From contig JAHFWL010000225.1 of assembly GCA_021292165.1 (NCBI GenBank), forward strand, positions 1 through 64,000: DNA of 64,000 bases. Direction: 5' to 3'. Source of the DNA: Shinisaurus crocodilurus. Taxonomy: Eukaryota > Chordata > Lepidosauria > Squamata > Shinisauridae. The notes under the pieces are model-generated. The model did no database searches. It saw only the letters and a program-made list of their open reading frames with translations, and was not told where the DNA came from. The stretch's first letter is position 1; the number at the start of each line of letters is the position of its first letter. This document shows, one piece after another, positions 1 through 11,136 of this stretch. The translations under genes were made by a program, and so were the position numbers.

Positions 1-530
1 AAAACTGCACTGGCTGCCAATTTGCTCCTGAGCCAGGTTTAAGGTCTGGAGTGGGATATCTGAGAGAACACCTTTTCCCATATAGACCTGTCTGGATGCT
101 GCAATCATCAACAGAAGCCTTCTGATTGTGCCGAAACATGCAGAGGTCCATCAGGCAACAACGAAGAAGAGGGCCTTTTGTGGTGGAACCCACACTCTGG
201 TGTACCCTCCGCTCCTGATATAAAACATGCATCGACTCTGATGCCGTTCAGGTGTATTTTGAAGACTTTTATTTATTTATTTATTTATTGCTTGGACTTT
301 TGTTGAGACGTAATGCTGGTCATTTTTATTTTCTGTTTGTTTTCTGATGGCAACTGGTTATGTTTTAGTTATGTTATATATTTATTTTTATGTACATATT
401 GTGGTTTTAATGTTGCACACTGCTTGAATATGTTTCACGTGGCAGGTGGCATAACTGCCAGAGAGCTTTGGCTATTGTGTGGTATAGAGATGATGATGAT
501 GATGATTTAAAATAAAATAAATCAATAAAT
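1..530 (+). mobile_element. L2-type LINE 3' end, degraded
   Basis: The first bases read as the LHWLP box that precedes the L2 ORF2 C-terminus, and 'agggccttttgtggtgg' near 170 matches the RAFSVVA box. The 3' end near 465-490 (gctattgtgtggtatagaga) matches the end seen antisense at 28161, 54455 and 59530, and is followed by A-rich (AAAT)-like tail. The reading frame is broken. The element is cut by the window edge. Confidence 0.6.
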
Positions 531-650
531 ATAAGTGGTAGACACTATAGAGTAGCGTTTCCCAGTCTTTTGTTACCTCGGCCCCCTTTTTTCTGGATTA
601 AAATTGGAGGACACATCACTTTACCACTTTAAAAATACATATTTTCTCAT

Positions 651-845
651 AAGAACATTAGAAATCCATGCTGGATCAGACTAAGGGTCCATCTAGTCCA
701 GCATTCTGTTCACACAGTGGCCAACCAGCTGCCAGTAGGAAACCCACAAGCAGGACTTGAGTGCAGCAGCACCCTCCCACCCATGTTCCCCAGCAGCTGG
801 AGTATGTAGGCATACTGCCTCTGATACTGGAATCTATCAACTCCT
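651..845 (-). mobile_element. CR1-A LINE 3' end
   Basis: Antisense copy of the CR1 3' end that recurs at 1478, 24395, 27706 and 52722. Shared words are 'gctggatcagactaagg', 'tccatctagtccagcat' and 'cacagtggccaaccagctgcc'. Only the C-terminal and 3' UTR part remains, as is usual for 5'-truncated CR1 copies. Confidence 0.8.
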
Positions 846-1477
846 AGACGATGGGCAGGATCCTCCTATCTGTTGTGGGATAATAACCCAGTTAATAACA
901 CCTTGCAATATCTTGTTCCTAACCTTTGCCAGCTCAGTCAGGGCTCAGGGTTGAGGCCATATTTTCTGAGCAATGGTGATCCTTCTGGGATTCACTGGCT
1001 GCCTATCAGCTGTAGCACAGCTGCGTCAGGGAATTTTGTACCTCTTTCTTGCATCAAGATGGCATCATCGCTACCCCCAGATTAGTAGAAAGCAATCAGT
1101 GCTGCATTGGCCCTCTTTGCTCCAAGCGACATAGAGTACTCGATACATCCTATATAGCAGTTCAGTTATTCAAGGCATGCTTGTTGAGTCTCTCTTGTGG
1201 CACCTAGTTTGTAAATCATTACTGTAGATGTAATAGATTTAGACCATTAATATATATTAAAAAATTGAGCATTAACAGACAGCTTTCAGGCTGACAAGAT
1301 AAAGCAAGTTAAGTGCAAGGTCTCGTTCATAGCTTTGCAAAAACTGATGGCAACCTTCATTTGTACTGCTTTGCCCTGCAGTGGAATTCTGTTTCCCGTC
1401 TCTCTGGAAAATGATCTCAAAAAGTGCTTTTAAAGTACTTAAATGTTTAAGTAGGTAGCTGAAGAAGAAGCAGGAGC
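846..1477. other. No gene; faint L2-like relic then unassigned DNA
   Basis: Around 990-1010 'ttcactggctgcctatcag' resembles the L2 HWLPI box and the following 200 bp may be a decayed L2 C-terminus on the plus strand. From about 1200 to 1477 I see only unassigned AT-rich sequence with stop codons in all frames. Confidence 0.3.
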
Positions 1478-1795
1478 TGCTTATGGAATTCACTTCCACA
1501 AGATGTAGTGATGACCACCAATTTGTATGGCTTTAAAAGGGGATTGGACACATTTATGGAGGAGAAGGCTATGAATGGCTATGAGACCTGATAGCTATAT
1601 GCTAACTCCAGTGTCAGAGGCAGTATGCCTATGTACACCAGTTGCTGGGGAACATGGGTGGGAGGTTGCTGTTGCACTCATGTCCTGCTTGTGGGATCCC
1701 ATGTGCAGCTGGCTGGCCACTGTGTGAACAGAATGCTGGACTAGATGGATCTTTGGTCTGATCCAGCATGCCTCTTCTTATGTTCTTATGCTTAC
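1478..1795 (+). mobile_element. CR1-A LINE 3' end
   Basis: Starts at 'ggaattcacttccacaagat', which encodes the conserved NSLPQDVV box of this CR1. It runs through 'ggcagtatgcctatgtacac' and 'gctggactagatggat' to the 'cttcttatgttcttatg' end typical of CR1 8-bp-type termini. It lies opposite in orientation to the copy at 651. Confidence 0.82.
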
Positions 1796-2429
1796 AGCAT
1801 TGCAAATTTGGACTGGTATACTATACACTAATTTCAAAGGACTAAGACACTGGAGGTGATGAGATTTGTTTTTGGATTGTAAATTGTAGCCAGTCAATCC
1901 CATTGACAATTATAACAATTTCAACCAAATTTCTAGCCCTCATTATTCTAAAATAACACAGGTGGCTTTTGTGAGCACCATCTCCAGAGAAGGGCTGGGC
2001 AAAGCTTCCAGTGATCATGGTTATTATTGCCTGTTCACCTACTTTGCAGCTACCTGCCCCCCCCCCCCACCTAAGCTGGGAACCTGTATGGCAAAGTGTA
2101 GAACTTACAGGAATGCCTCGGCAGCATGGGACAGCTCCCACCCCTGGAACAGCAGTTGAAAATGCAGCCAGTAGCTTTTTTGGATGAACTAAAAGAAAAA
2201 AGAAAATGCAGCCAGTAGCTTTTTCGGATGAACTAAGGCCACATGACCTTGGATAGCTCCAAAGCTAGCAACTTGCTGCAATGACACTCAGAACTTGATT
2301 GGGCTATTATGCTGCAGCAGGCTTTTTAGGCTTGCTCTGCTTCCCCCAGATGAAGAGTGCCTCCTCAAAGAGCCTGAATTTGTGCTAAGGGCCTTGTGCC
2401 GGAGAGTTTGGAGAACTATTCTTGCCAAA
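1796..2429. other. No gene; contains poly-C tract and short tandem duplication
   Basis: Unassigned DNA. A run of C lies near 2047-2059 and a 35-bp tandem duplication at 2158-2236. No long open frame or recognised repeat is visible. Confidence 0.5.
2158..2236. repeat. 35-bp direct duplication
   Basis: Units 2158-2192 and 2202-2236 share the same 35 bases (gaaaatgcagccagtagct...) with one T/C difference, separated by 9 A-rich bases. This is a recent local duplication, perhaps by replication slippage. Confidence 0.85.
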
Positions 2430-3270
2430 GTATAGTCTTGACTAGTTGCTGAAAGAACCTTGCTGAAGAAGAAAAACATTGGTTCTGTGCCAGGTAAATC
2501 CTGTCCTGCTAACTTTTTAGAGTTCTTTTGGAGGGTCAGCAAGTATGTAGATGAGGGTGACCTGGCATCGTTGTATACTTGGAGTTCCAGAAAGCTTTTG
2601 ACAAAGCCCCTCACCAAAGTCACCTGAGTAAATGTAGCAATCATGAGATAAGAAAATTGGCCCTCTTATGAATTGGTAACTGGATAAAGCAGGGGTGCAG
2701 TACCTGGAAAAAAAATCTCTCCCCCCAAGGTCCCAGTCTTGTCCTCCCTGAAAAGCCATGTCTCTTCCCCTGGCCCCACCCACTTTCCCCCAACCATTGA
2801 TCATCTGGTGGTTTCCCAGCAGTTGTGCTGTTTTCCCCCCGCATTCTGAAATGCTTCTGCTAAGCCTTAGTTACTGGCAGTAAGAGCTTCAAGCTAAAAT
2901 ATGCTGGCATTTTGGCTCTGGCCCTTTGGCCCCATCCACCACTGGAATGTTGCCCCGGGGAGCTTCTCCAAAACAGAATTTGTCCCTTGGGCTGAAGGAG
3001 CTTCTGCACCCTGGATTAAAGGAAGCAGAGAGTAGGAATAAATAGACAGATCACATAATGGAGGAACGTAAGAAGTCGGATCAGTGCTGGGGCCATTGGT
3101 TTGTAACTTTTTCAGAAATGATCTGGAATTAGGTGTGAGCAGTTAGGTGGGAAAGTTTGCTGATGACATGTCCTGCCTTCCTACCTTGCTTGTGGGCAAC
3201 TCGTAGCCATCTGGCCACAGGATGCCGGACTAGGTAGTCATTTGACCCAACAAGCTCTTCTGTTCTCAAC
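2430..3270 (+). mobile_element. Old CR1 reverse-transcriptase fragment, interrupted
   Basis: Codons near 2480-2630 give a broken version of the CR1 RT region (CLTNLLEFF, then a damaged DFQKAFDKVPH box). After the insertion at 2700-3013 the frame resumes with a QRV box, a G-A-x-G-x-L-F stretch and a decayed active-site region near 3155 (gctgatgacat). Frameshifts are numerous. The last 100 bp resemble the CR1 3' end, so an internal deletion is likely. Confidence 0.6.
2700..3013. mobile_element. hAT-type MITE inside CR1 relic
   Basis: Ends are CAGGGGTGCAG and CTTCTGCACCCTG, inverted as in hAT elements. Flanks ggataaag (2692-2699) and gattaaag (3014-3021) match at 6 of 8 bases, fitting an old 8-bp target duplication. 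It splits the CR1 RT fragment, so it is younger than that CR1. Confidence 0.65.
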
Positions 3271-4862
3271 TCCTGGTGGGCCCTCTTGTGAATGGTATTG
3301 CTGACTATGGTTTTTGAACCAAATCTTGAAAGGCCATGCTTGCCAATTTTGGGGACAGATGACAGCCAGCTCTGGGATCTGAGTCTTGAGGTGCCATTTT
3401 CCTCACAGCTTGTTCCAGCCTGGGCTGTACCACTGGATTGACCAGTCTATGCAGGTCCTCTACAGCTGCCTTCCTCCCCGCTGATACCTGGTCCAGTGTC
3501 AGGGTCCAGACACAGAGTCTCCTTCTCACTGGGGTGCATGCTTTATGTCATTGAGTGGGCCCATGGCACTTCCCTTATTCCAGTCTTCAGAGAGAAAACT
3601 GGCACTTCTTGTGCTTAGTAAATTGATGGGTTAAACAAAGCATCTCTCACAAGTTCCAGTATCTGGACCTCTCCCCAAAATGCAGATATTTAGAGAACAG
3701 ATGGCATATAGCAATAACCCCTCCGCGCAGTGTGTGTGCACCATCTGATCCAGTGATCCATTGTGTTCCAGCAGTGATCATGGTTACTATTTTTTATTCC
3801 CCTTTGCCAGTACCTGTCCTGTCCTTGCCTTGGCCTGTGCGGTCCACTGCCCATTCAGAGAGACACTGCAAACACACCTCTCTCTCCCATACCCTGTTAA
3901 CATGGCAGTTCACACAGAAGCTAATCATGTACCCTGTTCTGTAAATTCAGCCTTTCAATAATTTCCTGCTATAGCAGGGCTGCTTTTTCATTTTTCTGTG
4001 CCCACCATCAGCATGCCTCAGGAGCACACAGCCCTGTCTGTCTCCTGGCTGCTTGTACTGACAGAAAGTTTAAATGTTTATGGGTATCCCATAACGTCAC
4101 AGTGGTTCAGGCAGTGGCTGGTGGGGAGGGGCATACCATGTTCTGATTTCTCAGACTTCCACAATACTGTGGTGCCATTCCAATGTAGCCAGCGTCTAGG
4201 ATGGAGACGTTGGCCACCTTGGTCTCAAAGATCCATCAAGTCCCTCTGTCTTGTTGGAGCTAGTTAGCAAAACTACTCTCTTTCAGCAGATGCCTTGTGA
4301 TCTAATTCAACCCCTCATCTCTCTCTCTCCAACCATGTGCCCTACAATGGCATCCACACTTGAGGAGGAAACTCAAGAAACCGACTTACTGAATGGCCAA
4401 AGCCTTACCTTTGGAAGCAGTCTGGCTTACCTACTCTATTTATATGTTTGGTTTGTTTTGCACTTGTTTGTACTGGGGGAAAATTGGGAGTTTTGCTAGA
4501 AAAAATTACTGGGTGTTTAATTTACTCTGAATGTAAATCTGGATTCTTTTGCTCAGTGAGACAGAAGAGAAACCCAAGCACTTCATCTCCTCACAATTTA
4601 ATTAGAAAACACACTGCTCATTTCAAACCATTTAGTACAATTACCAGAATTAATTCTGGGACAAAGACTGACAAACCGATAAACAACATAAAAGATGAAC
4701 AAAAGATGGCTGGGGGACGGGAATCAGAAATAATGAAATTAGCACTAACGATACTTGTGTGTTTTCTTAGGGTTATTTCTCTTCTTCTTTGCCTTCTCCC
4801 ATCTTAGGAGCCTGACTCTCATGATTAATCCTATTGACTGAATGAGAAGGTACCCCTTGGAG
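3271..4862. other. No gene recognised
   Basis: About 1.6 kb without a recognisable repeat, RNA gene or conserved frame. The longest open frames are about 120 codons or less, of biased composition, and look like chance. Some sections (3730-3960, 4260-4430) may be unique single-copy DNA. Confidence 0.5.
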
Positions 4863-4997
4863 CAGGTGTGGCCAACCGGTGCCCTCCAGATATTTTGGAC
4901 TACAACTCCTATAATCCCTTACCATTGGCCATGCTGGCTGGGGCTGATAGGAGTTGTAGTCCAAAACATCTGGAGGGCACCACGTTGCCTATCCCTG
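4863..4997. mobile_element. MITE-P-like palindromic hAT MITE
   Basis: Two arms around 'ggactacaactcc' and 'ggagttgtagtcc' fold into a hairpin of about 60 bp per arm. Ends are CAGGTGTGGCCAACC and GTTGCCTATCCCTG. Flanks ccttggag and ccgtagag match at 6 of 8. This is an older subfamily than those at 10114 or 45070. Confidence 0.75.
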
Positions 4998-5822
4998 CCG
5001 TAGAGTCTGACCACATCCATTAGCTTTCTGGGATTTTCAGGGTCTTCAGTAAATGGAATTAGGTTTTATTCCATAGATTTCAATATAGGGTTATCATTTA
5101 ATACAACATAATGTAGAAATTCACTCAACATTTGGGCTCCCAGTAAATAACACCGATACATCTTGAATCACCTCATTGACCTAGTAAGCGCTGCAAATTT
5201 CTGCTGAAAATGGGGTCCCAAAATCTAGCCCTGAGGGCACGAATTAGGAAAGCCATGTAGCCTTAAGTTTCAAGGGCCAAGGAAGAAGCTTCCCTGGGCC
5301 TTGCAACTTGGGCTTTCCCAAATGCAGTCCCCGAGCCAACCCTAAATACCAAAGCTTTGGGAAGCCCCCTAAACCTAAGTTGGGGAATTACCTTGAGCAT
5401 TGCCCTTTCAGACTAAATTGAAGGATTGCATATTGTCCTTGTGGATTTTTTCAGAATCTACATGATTCCTTGTTTTTCACCCATAATCTTTTCCCCAAGC
5501 CATTTGGCGGTGGGATCAGAGTTATTCTCCAGGTCTCCAAGAGCTGGTTTGCCACTTCTGTTCTGTTTCGATCCAATGCACTAGCTGGCTAATTTGGAAT
5601 TGTGGTCAGGTGCATAAAACCTGTTTTAAACAGTGTGGCTCCACACCAGTAAACATGGTTTCTGTACATACACTAGTGTTACAGTGCTGTTAGTAGTATT
5701 TCTGAGTGAAAAGTATTGACAAATTGCATGCAGCTTTAAACACCCGTGTACTTTGAGCCATGTGGCAGTATAAACACTTAATACAAACATTAACGGGGGC
5801 CCCCAAAAGTGATGTACAGTTA
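4998..5822. other. No gene recognised
   Basis: Unassigned, moderately GC-balanced DNA, with no open frame of note and no repeat family that I recognise. Confidence 0.5.
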
Positions 5823-5824
5823 TA

Positions 5825-6082
5825 CAGTAATACCTTGGATTGCAAGTAACTTGGTCTGAGAGCGTTTTGCAAGACAAGCAAATTTTTAAATAAATTTTGA
5901 CTTGATAAACAAGCAACGTCTTGCAATACAAGCGTAGGGATGCAACCGCTCGCCTCGAGCGGGTGTAGCGGGCCAAAATTGGCCCCGCTCACGCCCGCCA
6001 GAGACTCGCTTTGATATAAGAGTGTTTTGGATTACAAGCAGGGTTCTGGAACGAATTATGCTTGCAATCCAAGGTATTACTG
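5825..6082. mobile_element. Tigger-like (TcMar) MITE, copy 1
   Basis: Starts CAGTAATACCTTGGATTGCA and ends with the inverted TGCAATCCAAGGTATTACTG, flanked by TA on both sides (5823-5824 and 6083-6084). The ends and TA target match the Tigger/pogo branch of Tc1-mariner. The 258-bp body carries a CpG-rich middle (5945-6000) and no transposase, so it is non-autonomous. Confidence 0.88.
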
Positions 6083-6084
6083 TA

Positions 6085-7330
6085 TAAACTCCCAACTCCA
6101 TCAACACCAAGCTCTTGTGACAGTTATTTGCCAACACAAACTTGCACAGATGATAGAGCCATTTCTCTGAGCTCTAAATCAGCACTGAGGCTGTGGGCAG
6201 CTCCATTAACTGGCCCATTCTTCAATTCTTTGTACACCACTCCTGCATTGTGTAGGGGGCTTTGCCTACTTGAAAGGCAGTACTGATGGCTCAGCTGTTG
6301 CAGGAATTGATTCTGGTTTTCCATGCTGAAGCAAGTGTTTCTATTTTCCTGGCAGCTTGGCAGTTACTTGTGCAATTCCTGGGTTCCAGTTTTCATCTCA
6401 AGCGTAGACAATCAAGAAAGGATATGAAAGCCTGGAATCTTGGAATCTCATAACTTCATCTTTGTATTTATAGTGAGGACCACTTTCCCCCTCTAAATTA
6501 ACATGCATCTACCAATATATGTTACTTACATACAACAACAACCAATTAGCGTTGTGGTTTTATGAACTATATACTCTTTTTAGCAGTGTTATTACATGTT
6601 ATTGTGTTTTTGACATAATTCAAAACTTATGAAACAGGGTAGACATTTTATTAATAAAATTTCACTGAGTTGGTTCCTGAACAAACATCCAACACTTTTG
6701 TAAAGGCCATATGGATGGGGGGGGGGGGAACTGTTCAATGAAATAAGTAGGCTGTATCCGTTCTTTTGTATCTTGAAGAGCTTGCACTGTTTTTTTCCTC
6801 TTCAACAATTTTCCTTTTCTGCTTTTTATCAAGCAAGCAATAATTTGAGACATTACCATGATGGTCAGGTAATCAGAGTCTGCTACATATGCTGTTTGTC
6901 AGATAGAAATGAGAGCGATGTTTAGTTTACATATTCAGGAAGTAGCAATCAAACATAAAATAAATTAGGATAAAAAGAGAATATGCATCAGGCAATTTGC
7001 AGCTAAACTTTCAGGTAGCAAAATGGGATTCTCAATAACTACAGCAATCTGGAAACCAAGTTTTCAGTTGGAAGGTAACTCAGTGATTTTATTAAGCAGC
7101 AGAGATGACTTTTTCCTCACCACGCAGATTTATTTCACCTTTAGAATGGAACTGAATGTTTTAAGGAATATGGGGGTTCTCTGCCCAAACAACTGGCAGT
7201 CCCGGGGTGAGTTCTCTGCTTCCTATCTATAACATGCAGTACAACTTACTACCCCACATCCCGACATCGTTACACCATTTTCACCACCCCAGCCAACAAG
7301 ATTTAGTGGGTCAAGGAAACAGCTATATGA
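6085..7330. other. No gene recognised
   Basis: Mostly AT-rich apparently single-copy DNA with a poly-G run near 6718-6728. Open frames are about 75 codons or less. No repeat family assigned. Confidence 0.5.
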
Positions 7331-8007
7331 CAAGCATGTAATCATGGCCATCTCCTTGCTGGGAATAGCTGTACCTATTGAATTTGGCTGGTGCAGATGG
7401 GTGGGCAGTTAATTGTGGTTCATTTTTGATAAGAATTTTACAGAGTTTGCAATGCCCTTCATATTCAAGAGAGAAAGCACTTGAGGTTGTTTTTTTTTTA
7501 AAAAAAAAAAAAATCAAATGCAGGATGAAGTGAAACTGACAGATTTGCCCATCTCTAGGTGTCGGTGTAGCAGCGCAGTCCAACATATGGTGCTAGGAGG
7601 ACCCATCCCAACACATTAGCTAACTTTGGTTGGCTTTGGATGTGAGACAGAGTAGAAGAGAGAGGGACTCAAGCTTTCTCTCACCATATTTCCTCATCTT
7701 TTCTGAGGAGGCACATTGCTCTCCCCTGCAGTGGAGATATACACACGAAGGGGGAGATGATGCACCGGTGTGTCCCTGGACATCTTTCTTAGTACTCCCC
7801 AAGGTCTCCTACCACTCCCATTAAAAATAAATAAATAAATAAATAAATAACACATGTTCTTAACAGCAGCTGGGATTGCTTCAAAGCAAAATGAGGGTCT
7901 CCAGCTGCTGCCATCTTCTCATGAATGCCTCTGGGCAACACGGGCTCAGAGACATACTTAGGAAATGAAGATGGTGTGCGGCTGAAGGCTGATGCTTTCC
8001 TCTACAG
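7331..8007. other. No gene; MITE-AT relic and simple repeats
   Basis: Around 7405-7460 'ggttcatttttgataagaat' matches the MITE-AT copy at 51903. A T/A-rich tract lies at 7490-7513 and an (AAAT)n run near 7825-7850. The remainder is unassigned. Confidence 0.4.
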
Positions 8008-8095
8008 CAGTGTTCTCCAATCTGGGGTAGCTGGCTGGGGCATGCTGGGAGTTGTAGGCCAAAAACATCTGGGGACCCAAGATTGGAGAACACTG
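8008..8095. mobile_element. MITE-P, internally deleted copy with perfect TSD
   Basis: CAGTGTTCTCCAA start and TTGGAGAACACTG end flanked by identical 8-bp ctctacag (8000-8007 and 8096-8103). At 88 bp it lacks most of the left arm compared with the 135-bp copies at 18904 and 45070. The exact duplication implies fairly recent insertion, and the deletion could predate or follow it. Confidence 0.9.
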
Positions 8096-8103
8096 CTCTA
8101 CAG

Positions 8104-8735
8104 TGTGCCAGGTGCCATGAAAAAAGGGGGGGGGAGGAAAAGTGACCCCTGACACTTCTGTTTGGAAGCTGGCGGGGGGCTAAGGAGAGCATCAGCAGCT
8201 AGGGAGATCAGGGCAGAAGGAAGCCAGCTGGGGGTCAATGAATCCAGAGGGGAGCGGGGGGAAAGAGCAGCAGGAAGCCAGAAGGTACTGGGGGAGCCAA
8301 CTGGGAGCAACCTGAGAAGTTGAGAAAGGTTTGAGAATTTCATCCGAAACATGCGAGCATGAACCCCCGTGTGAAGCTCTGAATGCGAAGGCAAGCACAT
8401 GTCCACCAAAAATATTTGTAAATTGTCAGACACAAGCTCGTTTGTCTCATTCCCAATTCCCAGTCCGATCTGTGAAAATTTCCTGCTTAGACTAAACCAG
8501 CTCCACTTTACTCTGTGGAGAAAAGTTTGAGGAAACGTGCAAATTTGGGGAAACTTGTGCAAATCTCTGGTTCAATCGCTGCTTGATTTGCATAAATTTC
8601 ATGTTTGCGCAGAGCGAGCAATGATCGCAAACGTGAATGGGAACTGGGCACGAGGTGAGCAGTGAGACGATGTTTGGAGAACCCTGGTATTCTCGAACAT
8701 TGCTCATTCGCCCAACCCCAGGCTCAGAAACATAC
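8104..8735. other. No gene; G-rich stretch then MITE-AT-like stretch
   Basis: 8110-8330 is G-rich with repeated 'ggaagccagctggg'-like words. 8400-8725 has the tgcaaattt-type composition and 'ctcattcccaattcccag' words of the MITE-AT group, but clear ends were not found. Confidence 0.35.
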
Positions 8736-8925
8736 AGGCAGCCAATGCAAACAGGCCAGAATTTGTGTTACATGGTCAGACCTTCTGGTCCCAGTTATTA
8801 ATCTGGCTGCTGCATTTTGCAGAAGTCTCAGCTTCTGAACAGTCTTCAAGGGCAGCCCCACATAGAGTGCATTGTAATACTCTAGCCTGGGGGTTATTAG
8901 AGCATAGATAACTGAATTAAAAATG
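8736..8925 (-). mobile_element. LINE-type fragment, probably L2 family
   Basis: The antisense words 'aagggcagccccacatagag', 'tgcattgtaatactctagcc' and 'ctggctgctgcattttgcag' belong to a dispersed LINE 3' region that I associate with L2-type elements of reptiles. No frame is intact. The assignment rests on remembered repeat words. Confidence 0.45.
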
Positions 8926-8991
8926 CACCCTGATTGGAGTTGTCATCTCTTTTTCTGACAGGCTCCTCCCTCTGCTGGCCAACTCATTCTC

Positions 8992-8994
<3 letters not shown>

Positions 8995-9058
<64 letters not shown>

Positions 9059-9203
9059 ACACACACTATGCATTGTCCAACCATCCATCCTCCACCCATT
9101 CTCTCACACACAGGCAAACACATACAGACATGCATATACATACATCCCTTCCTTGACCTCCTCACTGCAAACCCAAACACACACACACACACACACACAC
9201 ACC
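8995..9203. repeat. Compound (CT)n-(CA)n microsatellites
   Basis: A (CT)17-like tract at about 8995-9028 runs straight into (CA)n to 9066. A second pure (CA)n tract lies at about 9177-9202. Both are probably length-polymorphic. Confidence 0.95.
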
Positions 9204-10105
9204 ACTCACTCTTTTTCAGGATCCATCCAACATCCCCCATAACCCCTCTCTGTCCCTCCCTCACATATGCAGCCCCCATGCTTTCATCCAAGCACACATA
9301 TTTAGACAGAAAAAAAGTCCTACAACTCCCGGCATGCCCCAACCAGCATGGCTAGCTGTAGGACTTTATTTCTGTTGAAATATGCATAGAACTGCACCCT
9401 TAATCACTATCATGGCTGGATAAACAGGGATCCAAACCCACACTTAAGAGGAAAGCACTCAAAGCTCTGGACCTGGATGGATGAATCTGTCAATTTTGGT
9501 TTGTCCCATAGTCAATTTTCTAAAATCTCAAGTTCCTCTTGTATCAAATATGAAGAACTTTGTGAATTTTGGTAAACTCTGATCAAAACTGAGCTGAAAT
9601 GAAATTTTCACCCACCCCTGGAAACACCAAGCCAGTTGGTCCAGGTTAGGCCGTAAAATTATAAACAGTTTCATATTGATATAATTTATAATTCTAATTT
9701 ATAATTTTACAAATATATGATTTTCAGAAAGGTGGCTCTGCTAATTGTAGCAAAGTTCATCAGGTCTCAGCAGCAAGAATGACTCAGATAATAAGAAAAC
9801 TGTCATTACATTAAACTAAGCTGAGGATTAATTTGCAAAACACACAAAGTAGAGAATCAGTTCAAACATATTAGGTAGTACAGAGAGCGTTAGGTTTCAT
9901 CAGGGCCATCCTCATATGTTACGCCTCTCATAATTTTTTCAGGCTTGTGTAATACCCATCCTACTATAAAAATTCCCATTTGGATGGATAATGTTATATA
10001 ATTTGTAGACCCATCTGAGTATTTTTGCTGTGTTGGCCCCAGGGAAAGAAATATAGGGACTAGTAAAAGGGAGACAAGCTCCATGATCCCTGGCTGGAAA
10101 AGACC
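9204..10105. other. No gene; MITE-P and MITE-AT relics
   Basis: 9318-9366 holds a short hairpin (cctacaactcccggcatgcc and gctgtaggactt) that looks like a decayed palindromic hAT MITE. 9480-9622 resembles MITE-AT and ends 'cacccacccctgg'. 9623-10105 is unassigned AT-rich DNA. Confidence 0.4.
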
Positions 10106-10113
10106 ATCTACAG

Positions 10114-10249
10114 GAGGGCTCTCCAACCTTGTGTCTCCAGTTGTTGCTGGACTACAGCTCCCAGAATCCCTTGCCATTAGCCATGCTGGCTGGGTATGCT
10201 GGGAGCTGTAGGCCTGCAACATCTGGGGACCCAAGGTTGGAGAGCCCTG
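10114..10249. mobile_element. MITE-P (GGGCTC subfamily) with perfect TSD
   Basis: Near-perfect palindrome ending GAGGGCTCTCC and GGAGAGCCCTG, flanked by identical atctacag (10106-10113 and 10250-10257). Arms share 'tcccagaatcccttgcc' and 'gctgggagctgtaggcc' words. The first base of the left end is G in place of the C found in hAT ends, probably a point change. Confidence 0.9.
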
Positions 10250-10257
10250 ATCTACAG

Positions 10258-10645
10258 ATTAGGCCCTCTTCTGGGTGCCCCCACCGAGGGAAGTTAGATA
10301 AGTGGTTACAAGAGAGCGCGCTCTTAGTTCTGGCACCCCACTTCTGGAATGAACTCCTCAAAGAGGTTTGCCTGGCACCTAAGTTGTTATCTTTTTGGTA
10401 CCAGGCAAAAACCTTTGTTTTCTCCCCAGCATTTTGGAGACCTAGCTCTAGATTCCTATCTCATATGTCTGTTTTAACTATTTCTGTGCTGTTTATTGTT
10501 TTGCATTGCATTGCAGTGTATTGTATTATATATTTTATTTTATTCTTTTAAATATTTGTATTGTGTCTTATATTTTAACTGTTCGATGGCCTCTTTAACT
10601 GTTTGTAATCTGCCCAGAGAACATTAGTTATTGGGCAGGTTAGAA
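10258..10645 (+). mobile_element. L2-type LINE 3' end
   Basis: Encodes a worn LVLAPHFWNELLKEV stretch (compare the L2 box AFSVVAPTLWNSLP), followed by a T-rich 3' UTR and the end 'ttattgggcaggttagaaat'. It abuts the hAT MITE on the left and a MITE-GC on the right. Confidence 0.65.
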
Positions 10646-11045
10646 ATGCAACTAACAGCCCCCTTCAATGTGGGTGCCCGCAACCCTCTGAACCCGGAGG
10701 ATTACAGCAGGCATCCCATTGGGTATGGGAGGAGCGCAGCGGTGCCAGCGGATAGGATTGCTGTCACACTCCCCTTGCTCTCAGAAACATACAGACAAGC
10801 CAATTTTAGTCATCTAGATGCTTTACACCTCCTCCCAAGGAGGAGAGGCTGAGACACCACCTGGGTTCTACAGAAGTTGGCGGAGCTTCGCCCTGCCCCT
10901 CTCTGCCCCCAGGAATGCCTCCCACCATGGGGGAACCGAAGACGGTCTTCTGTCTTCGGTTCCCTGCTGGTGCGGAAAGTACCGTGCTGGCTGTGGGTGT
11001 GTGGGTGTGAGTGCTCCCCTCTCAGACTCCCCACTGTGACTTCGA
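10646..11045 (-). mobile_element. MITE-GC, antisense copy
   Basis: The reverse complement matches the copy at 33914 through 'ggtggtgtctcagcctctcc' and 'catctagatg' words. It contains an internal hairpin near 10929-10963 (ggaaccgaagac and gtcttcggttcc). No coding capacity. The exact ends are uncertain. Confidence 0.6.
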
Positions 11046-11136
11046 AATTCACAATAAAAAATTAAAGGGGGGGGGGAACACATAAAGCTACTTCCATACC
11101 GTGTAGCTGAGGCTGGTTTTATTTTGACTCATTTAA

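Noticed and set aside
8098..8562. 154-codon minus-strand frame
   Set aside because: Spans a hAT MITE edge and a C/G-rich stretch. No start context, no domain, low-complexity composition.
8917..9342. 141-codon frame with cysteine/valine and arginine/glutamate repeats
   Set aside because: Generated by (CA)n and (CT)n microsatellites.
9318..9366. Bacterial-style terminator hairpin
   Set aside because: The hairpin text matches the arms of palindromic hAT MITEs, and the sequence is eukaryotic.
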